DNA from: Heterostelium multicystogenum
Lineage: Eukaryota; Evosea; Eumycetozoa; Acytosteliales; Acytosteliaceae
Reading direction: 5' to 3'
DNA length: 64,000 nt
NCBI GenBank assembly: GCA_003667245.1
Contig: RCNN01000072.1
Location: 1 to 64,000 of the forward strand
Part shown: positions 13,092 through 24,023 of the stretch, piece by piece
How the letters are laid out: every line of letters starts with the position of its first letter
How positions within the stretch are numbered: the stretch's first letter is position 1
Translations under genes and position numbers: made by a program
Notes under the pieces: generated by a model
Database searches by the model: none
Told to the model about the DNA's origin: nothing
Seen by the model: only the letters and a program-made list of their open reading frames with translations

Positions 13092-14371
13092 TGTTGGAAT
13101 TTATTAATAAAATATACAATTTAGCTAACTTTCAGAAATATAGTTTGAAAATGAATATATAAACTTGATTGAAATAATATTGCTCGCTCAATGCAAAACA
13201 AGGTACATTGTCTTCTCATTATTCCTACTGACAATGTATTACAATTCACATTGTTGATGTTAATATATCTAATGCTAGATAAAATTAAAGAAATACCAAC
13301 TAATCTTTGGTTTTGGTTTTATTTAAAATAATAAGATTAGATGACAGAGAGGTAGAACACAATGAGATACAAATAATAAATAACAGAATATTTAAATGTT
13401 ACCTGTTGTAAAACTATGGATAACTACTATGTAGCAACGTCTGATATAATATAAGGGAGGGTAAGGCTTTAGTTAGAGTTTCTAATGTAATTATAAAGAT
13501 TTTATTGAAGCAGATCTATAAACCTAAAAGAGTGAGATAAGCTTGCAAATTTTGTTGTAACAATTTATAATAGATTCAAAGCAATAACAAATGCTAATTA
13601 ATTGTGTTGTTGTTGTTGGTTGTTACTTTTTTTTGTTATTGGTAATTAATAATTTAATGTTACGCAAGTTACTATCATTTATATTAAGTGTTAATGAACT
13701 TGAAGATGTTCCAAAAAATTAATTTTAATTAAATTTAAAACTCCGGATTAAATGTGTGTGGGTGATTCTTTTACAATGATTCGTACACATCCCTTACCAA
13801 ATTAAACTGAGGGTGGAACACACACAAAAACCAAAATTCATTCATGTTCTGGAGCACACTGCAAAGTTGTTGGTAATGTTATAAATTCCTGATCTCATTT
13901 AATAAAGCCAGGAATTAAAACCAATAGCTATTCGAGAAATAATTGAACATCATCGAAACTCAATAATTTATTAGTTATGAACAGGTAATACCCTTTTTTT
14001 ATTATAAGTAGTAGTTTTAATGTTAAATGTTAGTCTAACAATGTTATATTATAATTAGACAATATGAAATATCTATATATTGTCAATGATATGTATTATA
14101 AACAATCATTATATCAATCAGAATAATTATATAGTTATTTATGAATACAGTAGTTGATAAGTTTCCACTGCCAGTGATCTACATTGTTTGTTGTTGTTTA
14201 AGCAATGAAAGATTTCTCGTAACGTGACATGCACAATGAATTCATTTTTAATTATTTTTTACAAAATTTGAATTTTTTTTAATTTTTTTTTTCCAAACGA
14301 AAAATTGGACTTCTCTCACAAACAAAAAGGTGACGCTAACTCTTTTTTAAGTTAGTTTGTTACAGCACATA
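13092..14371. other. Shared upstream spacer of g6pd and ubiquitin-S27a
   Basis: This is a divergent intergenic region with both promoters presumably inside. I see no coding signal. GT-rich and CA-rich tracts near 13750-13770 and 13810-13830 are partly complementary. A long T-rich tract (about 14255-14292) lies just before the S27a leader. The leader contains CTAACT/AGTTAG, an inverted repeat at about 14336-14355, close to the S27a ATG. Confidence 0.45.
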
Positions 14372-15085
<714 letters not shown>

Positions 15086-15381
15086 ACTCCTTGTCCCACG
15101 AATCTTGCTCCTGAACCATTCTAATCATTTGCAAAGAGAGGAATGCACTATGTGAATTGTCCCTTTTAATAAACAAATCCATTTTAATTAAAAAAAAAAA
15201 AACATTAGTCTTCTGTTGTCTATCACTTTATTCATGAGATTTATCTTTAAAATTTTATATCTTTTTTTTTATTGGAAATGACTTGAAGATTGAATGTGTA
15301 ATTTTTAATGAGACTAAATGATCAATTTCATTCATTCTTGTTAGAATTTATTCTTATATTACTATATTATAACTAAACTCA

Positions 15382-15829
15382 ATGAACGATAAAGCAGTTA
15401 TTTCTTTAGAGAAAGATCTTTTGTATGATCAGTCGAAAAAGATTGTTGTTACCAATGAATCTGGAGAGGATAAAGAGTTAGATATATATTGGCATTCTGC
15501 TGGAAATAAAACTATAGATGATATCAAAGAAGAACTCAAAGCTTTGGAAGAGCAAGAAAGCAAGCTTAATGAAAAACTACAACCCTATTTAGATGAGCTG
15601 AATAAATTAAAAGAAATATCAAAGAAGAATATAGATAAAACTCCATGTATATAATGAAATTAAAGAATCGTGTCAAATGATGTTTGGTAGAATAGGTAAG
15701 TCCAAAGATATCTATACAAATTTAAATCAAATACTCATCCAATTGAATGAATAAACAACTTTAGCAATTCAAGAAGGAAAAACCATTAAACAAGTTTATA
15801 AAGAGTTTGGAATGGATTTAGAAGATTGA
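15382..15829 (+). CDS. swi5: Swi5 homolog, recombination accessory factor
   Basis: Swi5 pairs with Sfr1 and stabilises Rad51/Dmc1 filaments in homologous recombination. The protein has an acidic/coiled-coil N-terminal part (IDDIKEELKALEEQESKLNE) and the characteristic Swi5 end. The latter reads LHVYNEIKESCQMMFGRI, then, after a 69-bp intron (15696-15764), IQEGKTIKQVYKEFGMDLED. The ending matches the pattern I know from animal and fungal Swi5 (LHxYNxIKD ... GxxxxELYxEFGLxxxD). One A too many in AAAA at 15637-15640 gives a false stop at 15652; without it the exons sum to 126 codons (125 residues). The gene lies 297 bp downstream of S27a and is easily missed by gene callers. Confidence 0.8.
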
Positions 15830-15993
15830 GAGATATTTATTATATTGTTATAAAAGTTTCTAAAATTCACAGACCAATTCTGCTTCCATTATTCTTTGGA
15901 AATATCGGATTGAATTGGAATTTAAAGTTTAAATAAATGATCCTATTATCACTAGTTCATTGCCGTGATGTATTAGATGTCTAATTGTGTATT

Positions 15994-17573
15994 CTACATT
16001 ATATTTTTCATCATTTTCGTTAAGTGCTTGATGGTGCTTGCATAGTCAGTGTCACCAACAAACTTGAGTGTCCAAACAAATGTTTGACAATTTCGCTTTG
16101 ACAACCAATCTTCAAGCACCTCAAGGCTTTTCATTGGAGGCAGTGCCATATCATTCAACAGCCAATCTGTTGGTTTGCTAGGCTTCCATGTCATTCCGTT
16201 GGCTATGTGGTGGATGAGTCTGGGTGGTTTGTAGGCTTTGGTGATCCAAGATTCAAGTGGCGATCTGTCTACACTTTCGATTTCATATGCCTCATCCATG
16301 GCGAGTAGTGTCGAAGTCCATCCACCTGGAGAGCTGCCAAGCTCGACAATGTGCTTTGTTGGCTTTCTGCCCATATGTCCAAGGATTTCGATCATCTTCA
16401 TATAGGCACGGGAGGGTGGCCGTTTATCGAGTGGGAACTGGAACGAACCGGCAGGGAAAGGAAGAGGTAGGGACCATCCATAAGATTTTGAGTAATTGGC
16501 GCGTGATACAGATAGATATAGAGTGTTGCTTTGCACCAGATAGAGTTGTATAATATAGGGAGTGTTGTTTTGGTTCTCGATATTATCCAGTTGAGACTGC
16601 TCTTTGATTCTTGCATTAAATATAGATTTACGTGTTTGTTTTAACTCTTTCATTAGCGTTGATTCAATGAGATGAAGTCTTCCACTGAGAGACTGTTGTT
16701 GACCATTATCACTGTCGTCACTTTTGGCATCATTAACAAAGCTATTAAGTATGAATTTGAATGGTTGATGGGATTGTGTGCAGTGAGTGTAAATCATGAA
16801 TAATATTGGATAAAGGTAGCGGAAGCAGTCATGAACTATATCTTTAATCGAGCTGCCATGACATTTGAATGCACGAGGAAGCACCTGTTGTGCCCAATAC
16901 ATTGACTTGTATTGTTGATTGTCGAAAGTATCTACTATCCTCTTCAACGATTCATTGTTGATCTCTGTGAGGTCAGAGCTTGCATAAGTATTTCGATTGT
17001 CCACATTTGATTTAGTAAATATAGTACTATTATTTTTTAACTATAACCTGAATGTATATATGTAAGAATATTTTTGATCATCAAGATATATATTAGTCAA
17101 TGAATATAAGAGAAAACGATGATAAGTATAGTCTTGATACATTACATTATTATTATTATTATTGATGGACTTTAACTGGTTCAACAGATTATTTTGTTGA
17201 TCTGGAAAACTAACTATGATATCATCGTTATTGTTTAGTTTATTAAAATCAAACTCATACTTTTTGATAACAGAGTTAAGAGACTCGATGATATTGCTAT
17301 TGTTGTTGTTCTTGTTGTGGCTAATCGTACTATTCACTTGAACAACATTATCAATGATATTATTTGATTTCGAACAAAAGTAATATCGTATACGATTATT
17401 ATGATTTATCTTTGTATCTTGATGATGATGATACTTTTTGATGAGAGCATTAGTGTTGTTGGGGGAAGAGCGAATACTACTACGAGGATGATTGGTTTAT
17501 AGTTGAAGAGGCAACTGAATGAGTTTGAAGAGATGTAAGTTGCGCTCCTTCTTGATGTTAAGAACGATAGCAT
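15994..17573 (-). CDS. FtsJ-like (RlmM-type) RNA 2'-O-methyltransferase, probably mitochondrial
   Basis: The C-terminal half carries an S-adenosylmethionine fold: HIVELGSSPGGWTS (motif I), a conserved Asp in DWLLNDMALPP, and a Lys in the late strand WTLKFVG. This is the K-D-K type layout of FtsJ/RlmM ribose methyltransferases. The N terminus from ATG 17573 (MLSFLTSRRSATYISSNSFS) is rich in Ser/Arg and lacks acids, like a mitochondrial presequence. It joins an Asn-rich middle if one A is added at AAA in about 17486-17490. An in-frame TAG (17043-17041) separates the middle from the catalytic part. A 69-bp intron (17047-16979, with TACTAAAT as a branch-like site) would remove it. With both adjustments the protein is 503 residues. 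A real nonsense mutation is the alternative. The substrate is not known. Confidence 0.65.
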
Positions 17574-18320
17574 TTCTCTTTGCAATGAAGATCACAATCA
17601 CTTCACCTCAACCACTTCTTTTGAAAGTTCTCTCAACAGTTCAATCAATTTCAAGCACAGCACCCAACTCCACAGACAACAATGCACTGTTTTGAGAAAC
17701 TAATTAAACATCAGAAATTTCTAGATCAATTCAAATAAGAACATTTTAAATAAATTCGAGTTTCTACATTAAAATGATAAAATAAATATCCCAAATCCCT
17801 CCTATTGATAAAGATCAAGTGGTGCATTGAAAAGATTTCAAAACATAAAAATAATAATAAAATAATTATTGGTATCATGATGTTTAAATTATCGCTTCTT
17901 TCGATTTTATTCAAGAAAAGAATCAAGTGAGGAGTTTGGGAAGGTTAGCTTGGAAAAGTAAAGGCTACGAAACTTCCAAAGACTTTTTATTTAACTTTCA
18001 CAAAACTAGTTTTAGTAGTAGCTGATGTTGTTTTTAGAAGATTCTCAAGATGGACTTTCAATTTCAAAAAGATGTCTCATGTTTTTTCAGGGGCATCAAT
18101 CGCATTGTGTTGGGGCCTAAACTTGTAAAAAAGAACGAGATTTTTATTGTTCGAAATCAATATTAAGATTTGGAGTCTTAAAAAAAATATCTTTTAGCTA
18201 GGATTGTGATAAGTATGTGGTGGCTACGGTTTTGATAATAATGAATGATAAAGTGTAAAATATTTGGGAATGCCGAATAAAAATGGTGTACCCAAACACA
18301 ACCCAAACTTCTATGTAGCC
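17574..18320. other. Divergent spacer upstream of methyltransferase and cysteine protease
   Basis: No gene is supported; a 66-codon minus-strand frame at 17726-17926 is AT-rich noise. On the protease side the element TTGTGTTGGGG (18105-18115) and the inverted CCCAAACACAACCC (18291-18304) stand out. They resemble dictyostelid G-boxes and are described with the promoter. Confidence 0.45.
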
Positions 18321-18328
18321 TATAAAAG
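18105..18328 (+). promoter_or_regulatory. Candidate protease promoter: two inverted G-box-like elements and a TATA box
   Basis: TTGTGTTGGGG at 18105-18115 and its near inverse CCCAAACACAA at 18291-18301 lie upstream of a clear TATAAAAG at 18321-18328, 64 bp before the protease ATG. In D. discoideum, GT-rich G-boxes bound by the factor GBF drive developmental cysteine proteinase genes. The match here is by eye and the regulatory role is inference. Confidence 0.45.
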
Positions 18329-18391
18329 CATCCTGGAATTCCATTTCATCATAATTCTATTTTTCAATATATATATACATTCTAATAAATA

Positions 18392-19568
18392 ATGTACAGA
18401 TTATCTGTTTATTTGTTGGCATGCACTGTCTTCATGTTGGCAGTGTTCTCTGCCTCTGCCACTATGACTGAACGTCAATACCAAGATGCTTTCGTTTCCT
18501 GGATGCAAACTCACAACGTCAAGTACGCCACCAAGGAATTCGGTCACCGTTACTCCGTCTTCAAGAAGAACCAAGATTTTGTCAACAAGTGGAATGCCAA
18601 GGGTTCATCCACCGTCCTCGGTATGAACAAGTTCGCTGATATGACCAACGAAGAATACAGACGTATCTACTTAGGTACCAAGCTCGATGCTTCCTCCCTC
18701 TTGAACGTTGCTGCCGCCCGTGCTTTCGATCGTAACTTCAACTCCGCCAAATTGGCCGCCACCGTCGACTGGAGAGCCAAGGGTGCCGTCACTCACATTA
18801 AGAACCAACAACAATGCGGTTCATGCTGGTCATTCTCTGCCACCGGTTCCACCGAAGGTGCCCACGAAATCGCCACTGGTAACTTGGTCTCATTGTCCGA
18901 ACAAAACTTGATTGATTGCTCCGTCCCAGAGGGTAACCAAGGTTGCAATGGTGGTCTCATGACCAACGCTTTCGAATACATCATCAAGAATGGTGGTATC
19001 GATACTGAAGCCTCATACCCATACACTGCTACTGGTCCAAACAAGTGCCGTTACAACCCAGCCAACTCTGGTGCCACCCTTTCCTCATACGTCAACGTCA
19101 CCTCTGGTTCCGAAACTGCTTTGGCTGCCGCTGCCAACATTAACCCAGTCTCAGTTGCCATCGATGCCTCCCACAACTCCTTCCAATTGTACTCATCTGG
19201 TATCTACTACGAGCCAGCTTGCTCATCCACCCAATTGGATCACGGTGTCCTCGTTGTCGGTTACGGTTCTGGATCATCAGGTTCATCATCTGACTCCAAC
19301 GCCTCATCAGACTCTAACTCTGGTTCATCCTCATACTCTGGATCATCTTCATACTCTGGTTCATCTTCATACTCTGGATCATCCTCATACTCTGGTTCCG
19401 CCTCATACTCCTCAGAGGATACCGCTGCCGTCGAATCCAACCAAAACTACTGGATTGTCAAGAACTCATGGGGTCAAGAATGGGGTCTTTCCGGTTACAT
19501 TTTTGATGTCCAAGGACAGAAACAACAACTGTGGTATTGCCACCCAAGCTTCCTACCCAGTTGTCTAA
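18392..19568 (+). CDS. Papain-family cysteine proteinase with serine-rich insert
   Basis: This is a secreted or lysosomal C1A endopeptidase of the dictyostelid cprD-cprG type. It has a signal peptide (about 1-23) and an inhibitory propeptide with an ERFNIN-like helix and GMNKFADMT. The mature domain starts near [10 protein letters not shown]. The catalytic Cys is in [11 protein letters not shown], the His in [11 protein letters not shown] and the Asn in [10 protein letters not shown]. Between the His and Asn segments sits an about 50-residue Ser/Gly/Tyr insert built on SSSYSG repeats. In D. discoideum such inserts carry GlcNAc-1-phosphate. One T too many in TTTTT at 19500-19504 changes the C terminus. 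The corrected frame ends [20 protein letters not shown] at 19568 and gives 391 residues; the uncorrected frame runs to 19606 and lacks this conserved end. Confidence 0.93.
19319..19408 (+). repeat. Five 18-bp tandem repeats inside the protease
   Basis: Units of the form TCTGGWTCATCYTCATAC start at 19319, 19337, 19355, 19373 and 19391. They encode the Ser-Gly-Ser-Ser-Ser-Tyr block of the serine-rich insert. The last unit is diverged. Units differ mainly at third codon positions, which suggests selection on the protein repeat; copy number may vary between strains. Confidence 0.85.
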
Positions 19569-20453
19569 ACAACCAACTTGCACGCATAAAACAATCAATC
19601 TTTTAATTTAGTACTTCTATTGTAATATATATCATATAAATATAAGCACCAAATTAGGATTGGTAATTTTAATAATAATAAATATAAAATGTATATAACT
19701 AACACTTGTTGTTTTTGTATCACCTTAATCATTCAGAAGTCATATTTCTATCAATTTATTGAGTGGGAGGTATTAAGCTCTCGTTTGTTTAGATAATCTA
19801 GGCTATCAACCCCTATTCATTTAAATCTGATCACTGTAATTATTCTTAATTATTAATTACTTCTGATTGTTTATGGATAAACCACCCTATCTATCTATCT
19901 ATCTGCTTGTCGTTTTGAATTAATTAAAATAAACAACCTTTAATCAAAAGAGGTGGAATTAGATAAAGTTGTGATTGATAAAAACCCATCACGCTAATCT
20001 AATTTTAAGGTGTGTTGAATGTGTTGATCGATAAAAACAACGAGCTTAACACTATCCATATATAGTAGTATTTACTTTAATATATTAAAGACTATTATTT
20101 GGATTTATTTTTAAGTTTTAAATCTATTTTAAAATATATAACTATCTATCTCTCGACAGTTCAATTTATATTTGTCCACTTTACAATTTAATATCTCACA
20201 CCAATCTCAATGATAAATATTTCATACATATATTATAAAAAATATTTCCAAAAATTTATTCTTATATTATTTAATAACTAAAGTTGATACATTTTAAAAC
20301 TTTTTATATTTAAATTTCCATTTATAATAAATAAATAATATATATATAAATAAATAAATAGAAATATATTCATCACTGAAATATAAATATACACAGAAAG
20401 TTAAATTATTATTATTTATATCTAAAATTATATATAAAATAAAGATACATAAG
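19569..20453. other. Spacer after the protease gene
   Basis: AT-rich 3' and intergenic DNA. It holds a short TATC microsatellite at about 19888-19904 and TATA/TAAA runs near 20330-20360. No coding region is seen before the small gene at 20454. Confidence 0.5.
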
Positions 20454-20697
20454 ATGATAGAAACATTTGGTTTTTTTATATTTATATTGGGTATTTTTCA
20501 TTTTATATACTTTGAATGAAAAGACAATCTTACATAAAGTACAAAAAATTTTACATATAAGGTATGTAACCTTTATATATTATAAACTATCTTTTTAAGA
20601 ATATGATAAACTAATAAACTGATTATATAATAGAGGAGACATTGGTTATATTCCTTCAGTTCTACCACAAGTTTTGGAAGATTGGAATAAGAAATAA
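20454..20697 (+). CDS. Small predicted membrane protein, unknown function
   Basis: This is a two-exon gene too short for ordinary ORF calling. Exon 1 (20454-20561) begins MIETFGF and is hydrophobic and aromatic. The intron is 72 bp (20562-20633, GTATGT...ATAATAG). Exon 2 (20634-20697) reads RGDIGYIPSVLPQVLEDWNKK across the junction, then stops. Exon 1 needs one T fewer, most simply in the T7 run at 20470-20476; then the two exons sum to 57 codons (56 residues). One membrane segment near the N terminus is followed by an amphipathic, charged tail. I do not recognise the family. The exact phase match and good splice sites argue for a real gene; the indel lowers confidence. Confidence 0.5.
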
Positions 20698-20864
20698 TTT
20701 AATAAATATTAAATATTGTATATATTTCATTTTATAAATATCTAAATAATAAAGTTTTAATTATTTTAAATGTCGAAACATTAGTTTATACTATACTATT
20801 GAGGAATAAATTGTTAAAGATGTCTTCTTTTTTGAATTTTGTGTATTTAAAAAATTATTACTTA

Positions 20865-22728
20865 TTATATAGAAGTAACAATATTTAAGATAATAGGTTT
20901 TATTAAATCATTTGGGTCGTTGTTGATAATACACAGGGTTATTACAATAACTAAAATGATGAATGTATAGTTGATAGATAGGATTGCTGAGTTGTTGACT
21001 CCAGTTGTAGAACTTAGATCACCTGTGTTGGAGGTTGTGGAAACTTCGGTTGTGCTAGTGGATGTAGTTAATCCAGCAGAGGTAGAAGTTGTACCACTAC
21101 TAGTGGTGGTTGTAGTCAATGATGTAGTGGTATTGCTTGTACCAGTTGTAGAGTCAGTAGTAGAAGTGGTTGGTCCAGTTGTGGTTGAGTTTGCAGATGT
21201 GGTTGTGGTGCTGGTGGTTGTTGTGATTGGGGTTGGGTATTGACAGTGGACTCCAGTGTAACCTTCATTACATTTGCATGTCAAGTCAGTTATATTGCAA
21301 CTTCCATGACCAAAGCAATTCATGTAACAAGACTGTTGGCTGCATGATGGATTTCCCATCCATAAACCCTCACAATTACAAGTACCACTGGTTGTATTGC
21401 ATGTTCCGTGACCAGAGCAGTTGTTCAAGGATGTGCAGAGCTTAAGTTGGCAAGAATCTCCAGAGTATCCTTCATTGCAGTTGCAAGTACCAGAAAAGCA
21501 ACTTCCTCTATTGTTACAGTCCAATGGACATCCTGTATCATAGGATACTTGGATCATCTCGTCACCAGTGAAGATAGTAAGAATTTGACTATCAACTTTG
21601 ATACCAATCGAACTAGTCTCAATGCTTGATTTAGATGAGTTAAAATCGAGGTAGCTCTGGTTATTTCCATTGGAACCGATTGCCAACAAGGCCAAACCAT
21701 ATTGGTTTTTTTCAGAGCCAGTAAAGAAAACTTCACCGATACTGGAGTCATATCCTCCTTGAAAGTGTTTCCAAAGTTGGTAATCTTGTAAGTACCGACT
21801 GGGATGAGATTTCCAATGGAAATATTTGAATAAGAGAATACATCCATTGTAATAGAGAAGCTACCACAAATGAAATATATTAGCTTCTTATCTGGATTAA
21901 CAGCTGCTGTCAATCTATTAGAAACAGTTGTGTTTGTAAAGGTACTAAACAAATATAAAGTTAGTTTTTAGAATTAAAATTTACAGAAAGACCCTGGTAC
22001 TCACTTCAATTGTTTATTGACATTTAAATCAAAGGTTGCAATGTTTCCATTGTAGTCGCCCAAGAATACTAAACCATTCAATTTATCCAAACCCCTAAAT
22101 CATTTAATAAGTATTGCAATTGATTAATAAATTTGGACACATATTGGAATTTAATGAAAACTTACATGGCAATTGACCAAAAAGTAAGACTTCCAGTCAT
22201 GTTGAGGTATTGGTTAATTTGGAGTAAAGATTGTGTTGTTTTGGAGATAGTTGTCATTGTGATTGAAATATACTATTTGGTTGATTGGAGAAGTAGAAAT
22301 AAAATATACGTTTGATCCAAAGGTAAATGCGTTCTTGATGGAGGCGAAAGTATGTGGGGAAGTTGGAAAGAATATTTTGAGATGGATCAATTAGATAAAT
22401 GGTATTTTTTCCAAAGGAGTATACAAGGTTATTGATAGTAGTCGAAGTATAGTATAACCTCTTTGGATGAAGTGATATTGAAGGTATTTCCAACCAATGG
22501 AACAGATGAATTAATATTAGTATTATTATTTGATGGAATTGTAAAGGTGATGGCTTGTCTTGAATTTAAAAAGGTGGCTCCATTCTTTGTGATTTGGACT
22601 TGGCTGAATTTATCAACACCATAGTTTAGATTAAATACACGCTTTTCCTCAAAGAATGATTGTGACAGAACACCATTACCAATAAATAAGGTTATTAGGA
22701 ATGATAGATATAGAATAGATTTATTCAT
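20865..22728 (-). CDS. EGF-repeat surface protein with Thr/Ser-rich stalk and C-terminal membrane segment
   Basis: The protein has a signal peptide (MNKSILYLSFLITLFIGNGV) and a large extracellular region of unknown fold. Three EGF-like modules follow (CPLDCNNRGSC ... ; CTSLNNCSGHGTC ... ; CYMNCFGHGSC ...), then a mucin-like Thr/Ser stalk and a hydrophobic segment (YTFIILVIVITLCII). Introns are at 22095-22165 (71 bp) and 21945-22004 (60 bp). Four single-base errors are needed to keep it open, at about 22458 (CC), 22356-22359 (GGGG), 22257-22258 and 21768-21770 (TTT). Once made, the exons sum to 577 codons. The layout fits dictyostelid adhesion or recognition proteins, but the ligand and role are unknown. 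Four indels make a decaying gene possible, though the two ends and all cysteine spacings look intact. Confidence 0.7.
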
Positions 22729-24023
22729 TTTTAAAATGTGATAGAATAATACTTATTAACTTGATACAAAGGAAATACAGAAATGAATCAACTGAAAGGG
22801 GAATCATTTCTTTTATACTAAAATTTAATTAAATAGCCACCACTATCCTTACACAAAAATTGGTACTAAAGTATTAGGTCATTGGCTATGAAGTACATGG
22901 TTTTGATTGATTCCCTGAACAATCTCCCGCATAACTCCATACTAATGGGGAGGCAATCTACTCTTCCTGATAGGTTATAGAAAAAATACAAAAGTTTACG
23001 GATATCAAATTAGTCACCGAGATGATAATCCTTTGGTCATCTTTTTTGGTGATGAATGAATTAGTTATCCTGACCATCATTCACCAAACTAAAAAATACT
23101 CTATGATCTCCAATGCATTACCATGTCCAAAAGAAAAAAAAACAAAAAAAAAAGAAAAAATCCAAAAAAACACCACACATTTCCCAAACAAGAAAAACAC
23201 TTCTGATTCGAAATTAACCATTAGGACCATGGTTGAAACTCCTGGTCTAAGTACTCACCCAGGTCTTATTTATTATAAATTATTTAATTTTTAGGTTTTC
23301 TAATTCAAGTAAAAATTAGTAGATTTCGAAAGAACTGAAACCACAGCTTGAATCTGTGGACTTCCGCATCCCATAGATCTAATTTATAAATCGATATCCG
23401 CAAGTGAGTTAGCTTTGGTTCTGGTATTTACTATTTGGATCTCCGATGGTTTTCTTCACTCTATATTTATGATTAAAATTTTGATATATTCTAATGTTCA
23501 ATACTTTACCAAGAAGAATATTATAATATATTGTATATTAAATGAAAAACCAATGGTTGAGGTTGGACTTCGGCAGTTACCAATCTTATTTAAAGAATAG
23601 TATGGTCTAGAACCAAAGAACTTGATGATTTAAGATAAAAAGGATAATCTTTCTCTGATTACCTATTTGAACCTCCTGAGCAGACACAAAAATAAATCCA
23701 GCCAATAATTCTATTGTATTTATTGAATAAAATCTGTACTTTTTTGGCTAATAACTAGAAAGATGACAGAACAAAGTTTTGAAAGTTTCATCCAAAAACA
23801 ATGATGTCGTTGGAGATTAATGATCTTTCTTTTCTTGGGTTTCTTTCAGTAATACCTGAGATTCTTTCTTTCTTTATAAATTATTATTATATTATATTAT
23901 TATATATAAATATATTTAAATTAATTAATTTGTGAATTTTAAAAGTTGGTTGTTATTATTTAGTTTGTTTTTCTTCATTGTTAAAAAAAATCATATATAT
24001 ATATATTATTTTTTCTTTCCGCA
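22729..24023. other. Spacer between EGF gene and polyprenyl synthase
   Basis: No gene is supported. A 90-codon plus frame at 23022-23294 is mostly Lys from A-runs. The segment 23200-23640 is less AT-biased than usual spacer. It contains a perfect hairpin, CCACAG/CTGTGG with a 7-nt loop (about 23341-23359), and several weaker inverted repeats. Its nature is unknown; an RNA gene or an old element remnant are both possible. Confidence 0.4.

Noticed and set aside
18990..19568. 192-codon plus frame of the protease region
   Set aside because: Only its last about 25 residues are real (the true protease C terminus); the rest is the wrong frame.
19885..19905. TATC repeat considered as a CRISPR-like array
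   Set aside because: There are no spacers; it is a simple tetranucleotide microsatellite in a eukaryotic genome.
23022..23294. 90-codon frame rich in Lys/Thr
   Set aside because: It is driven by A-runs, with no similarity to known proteins.
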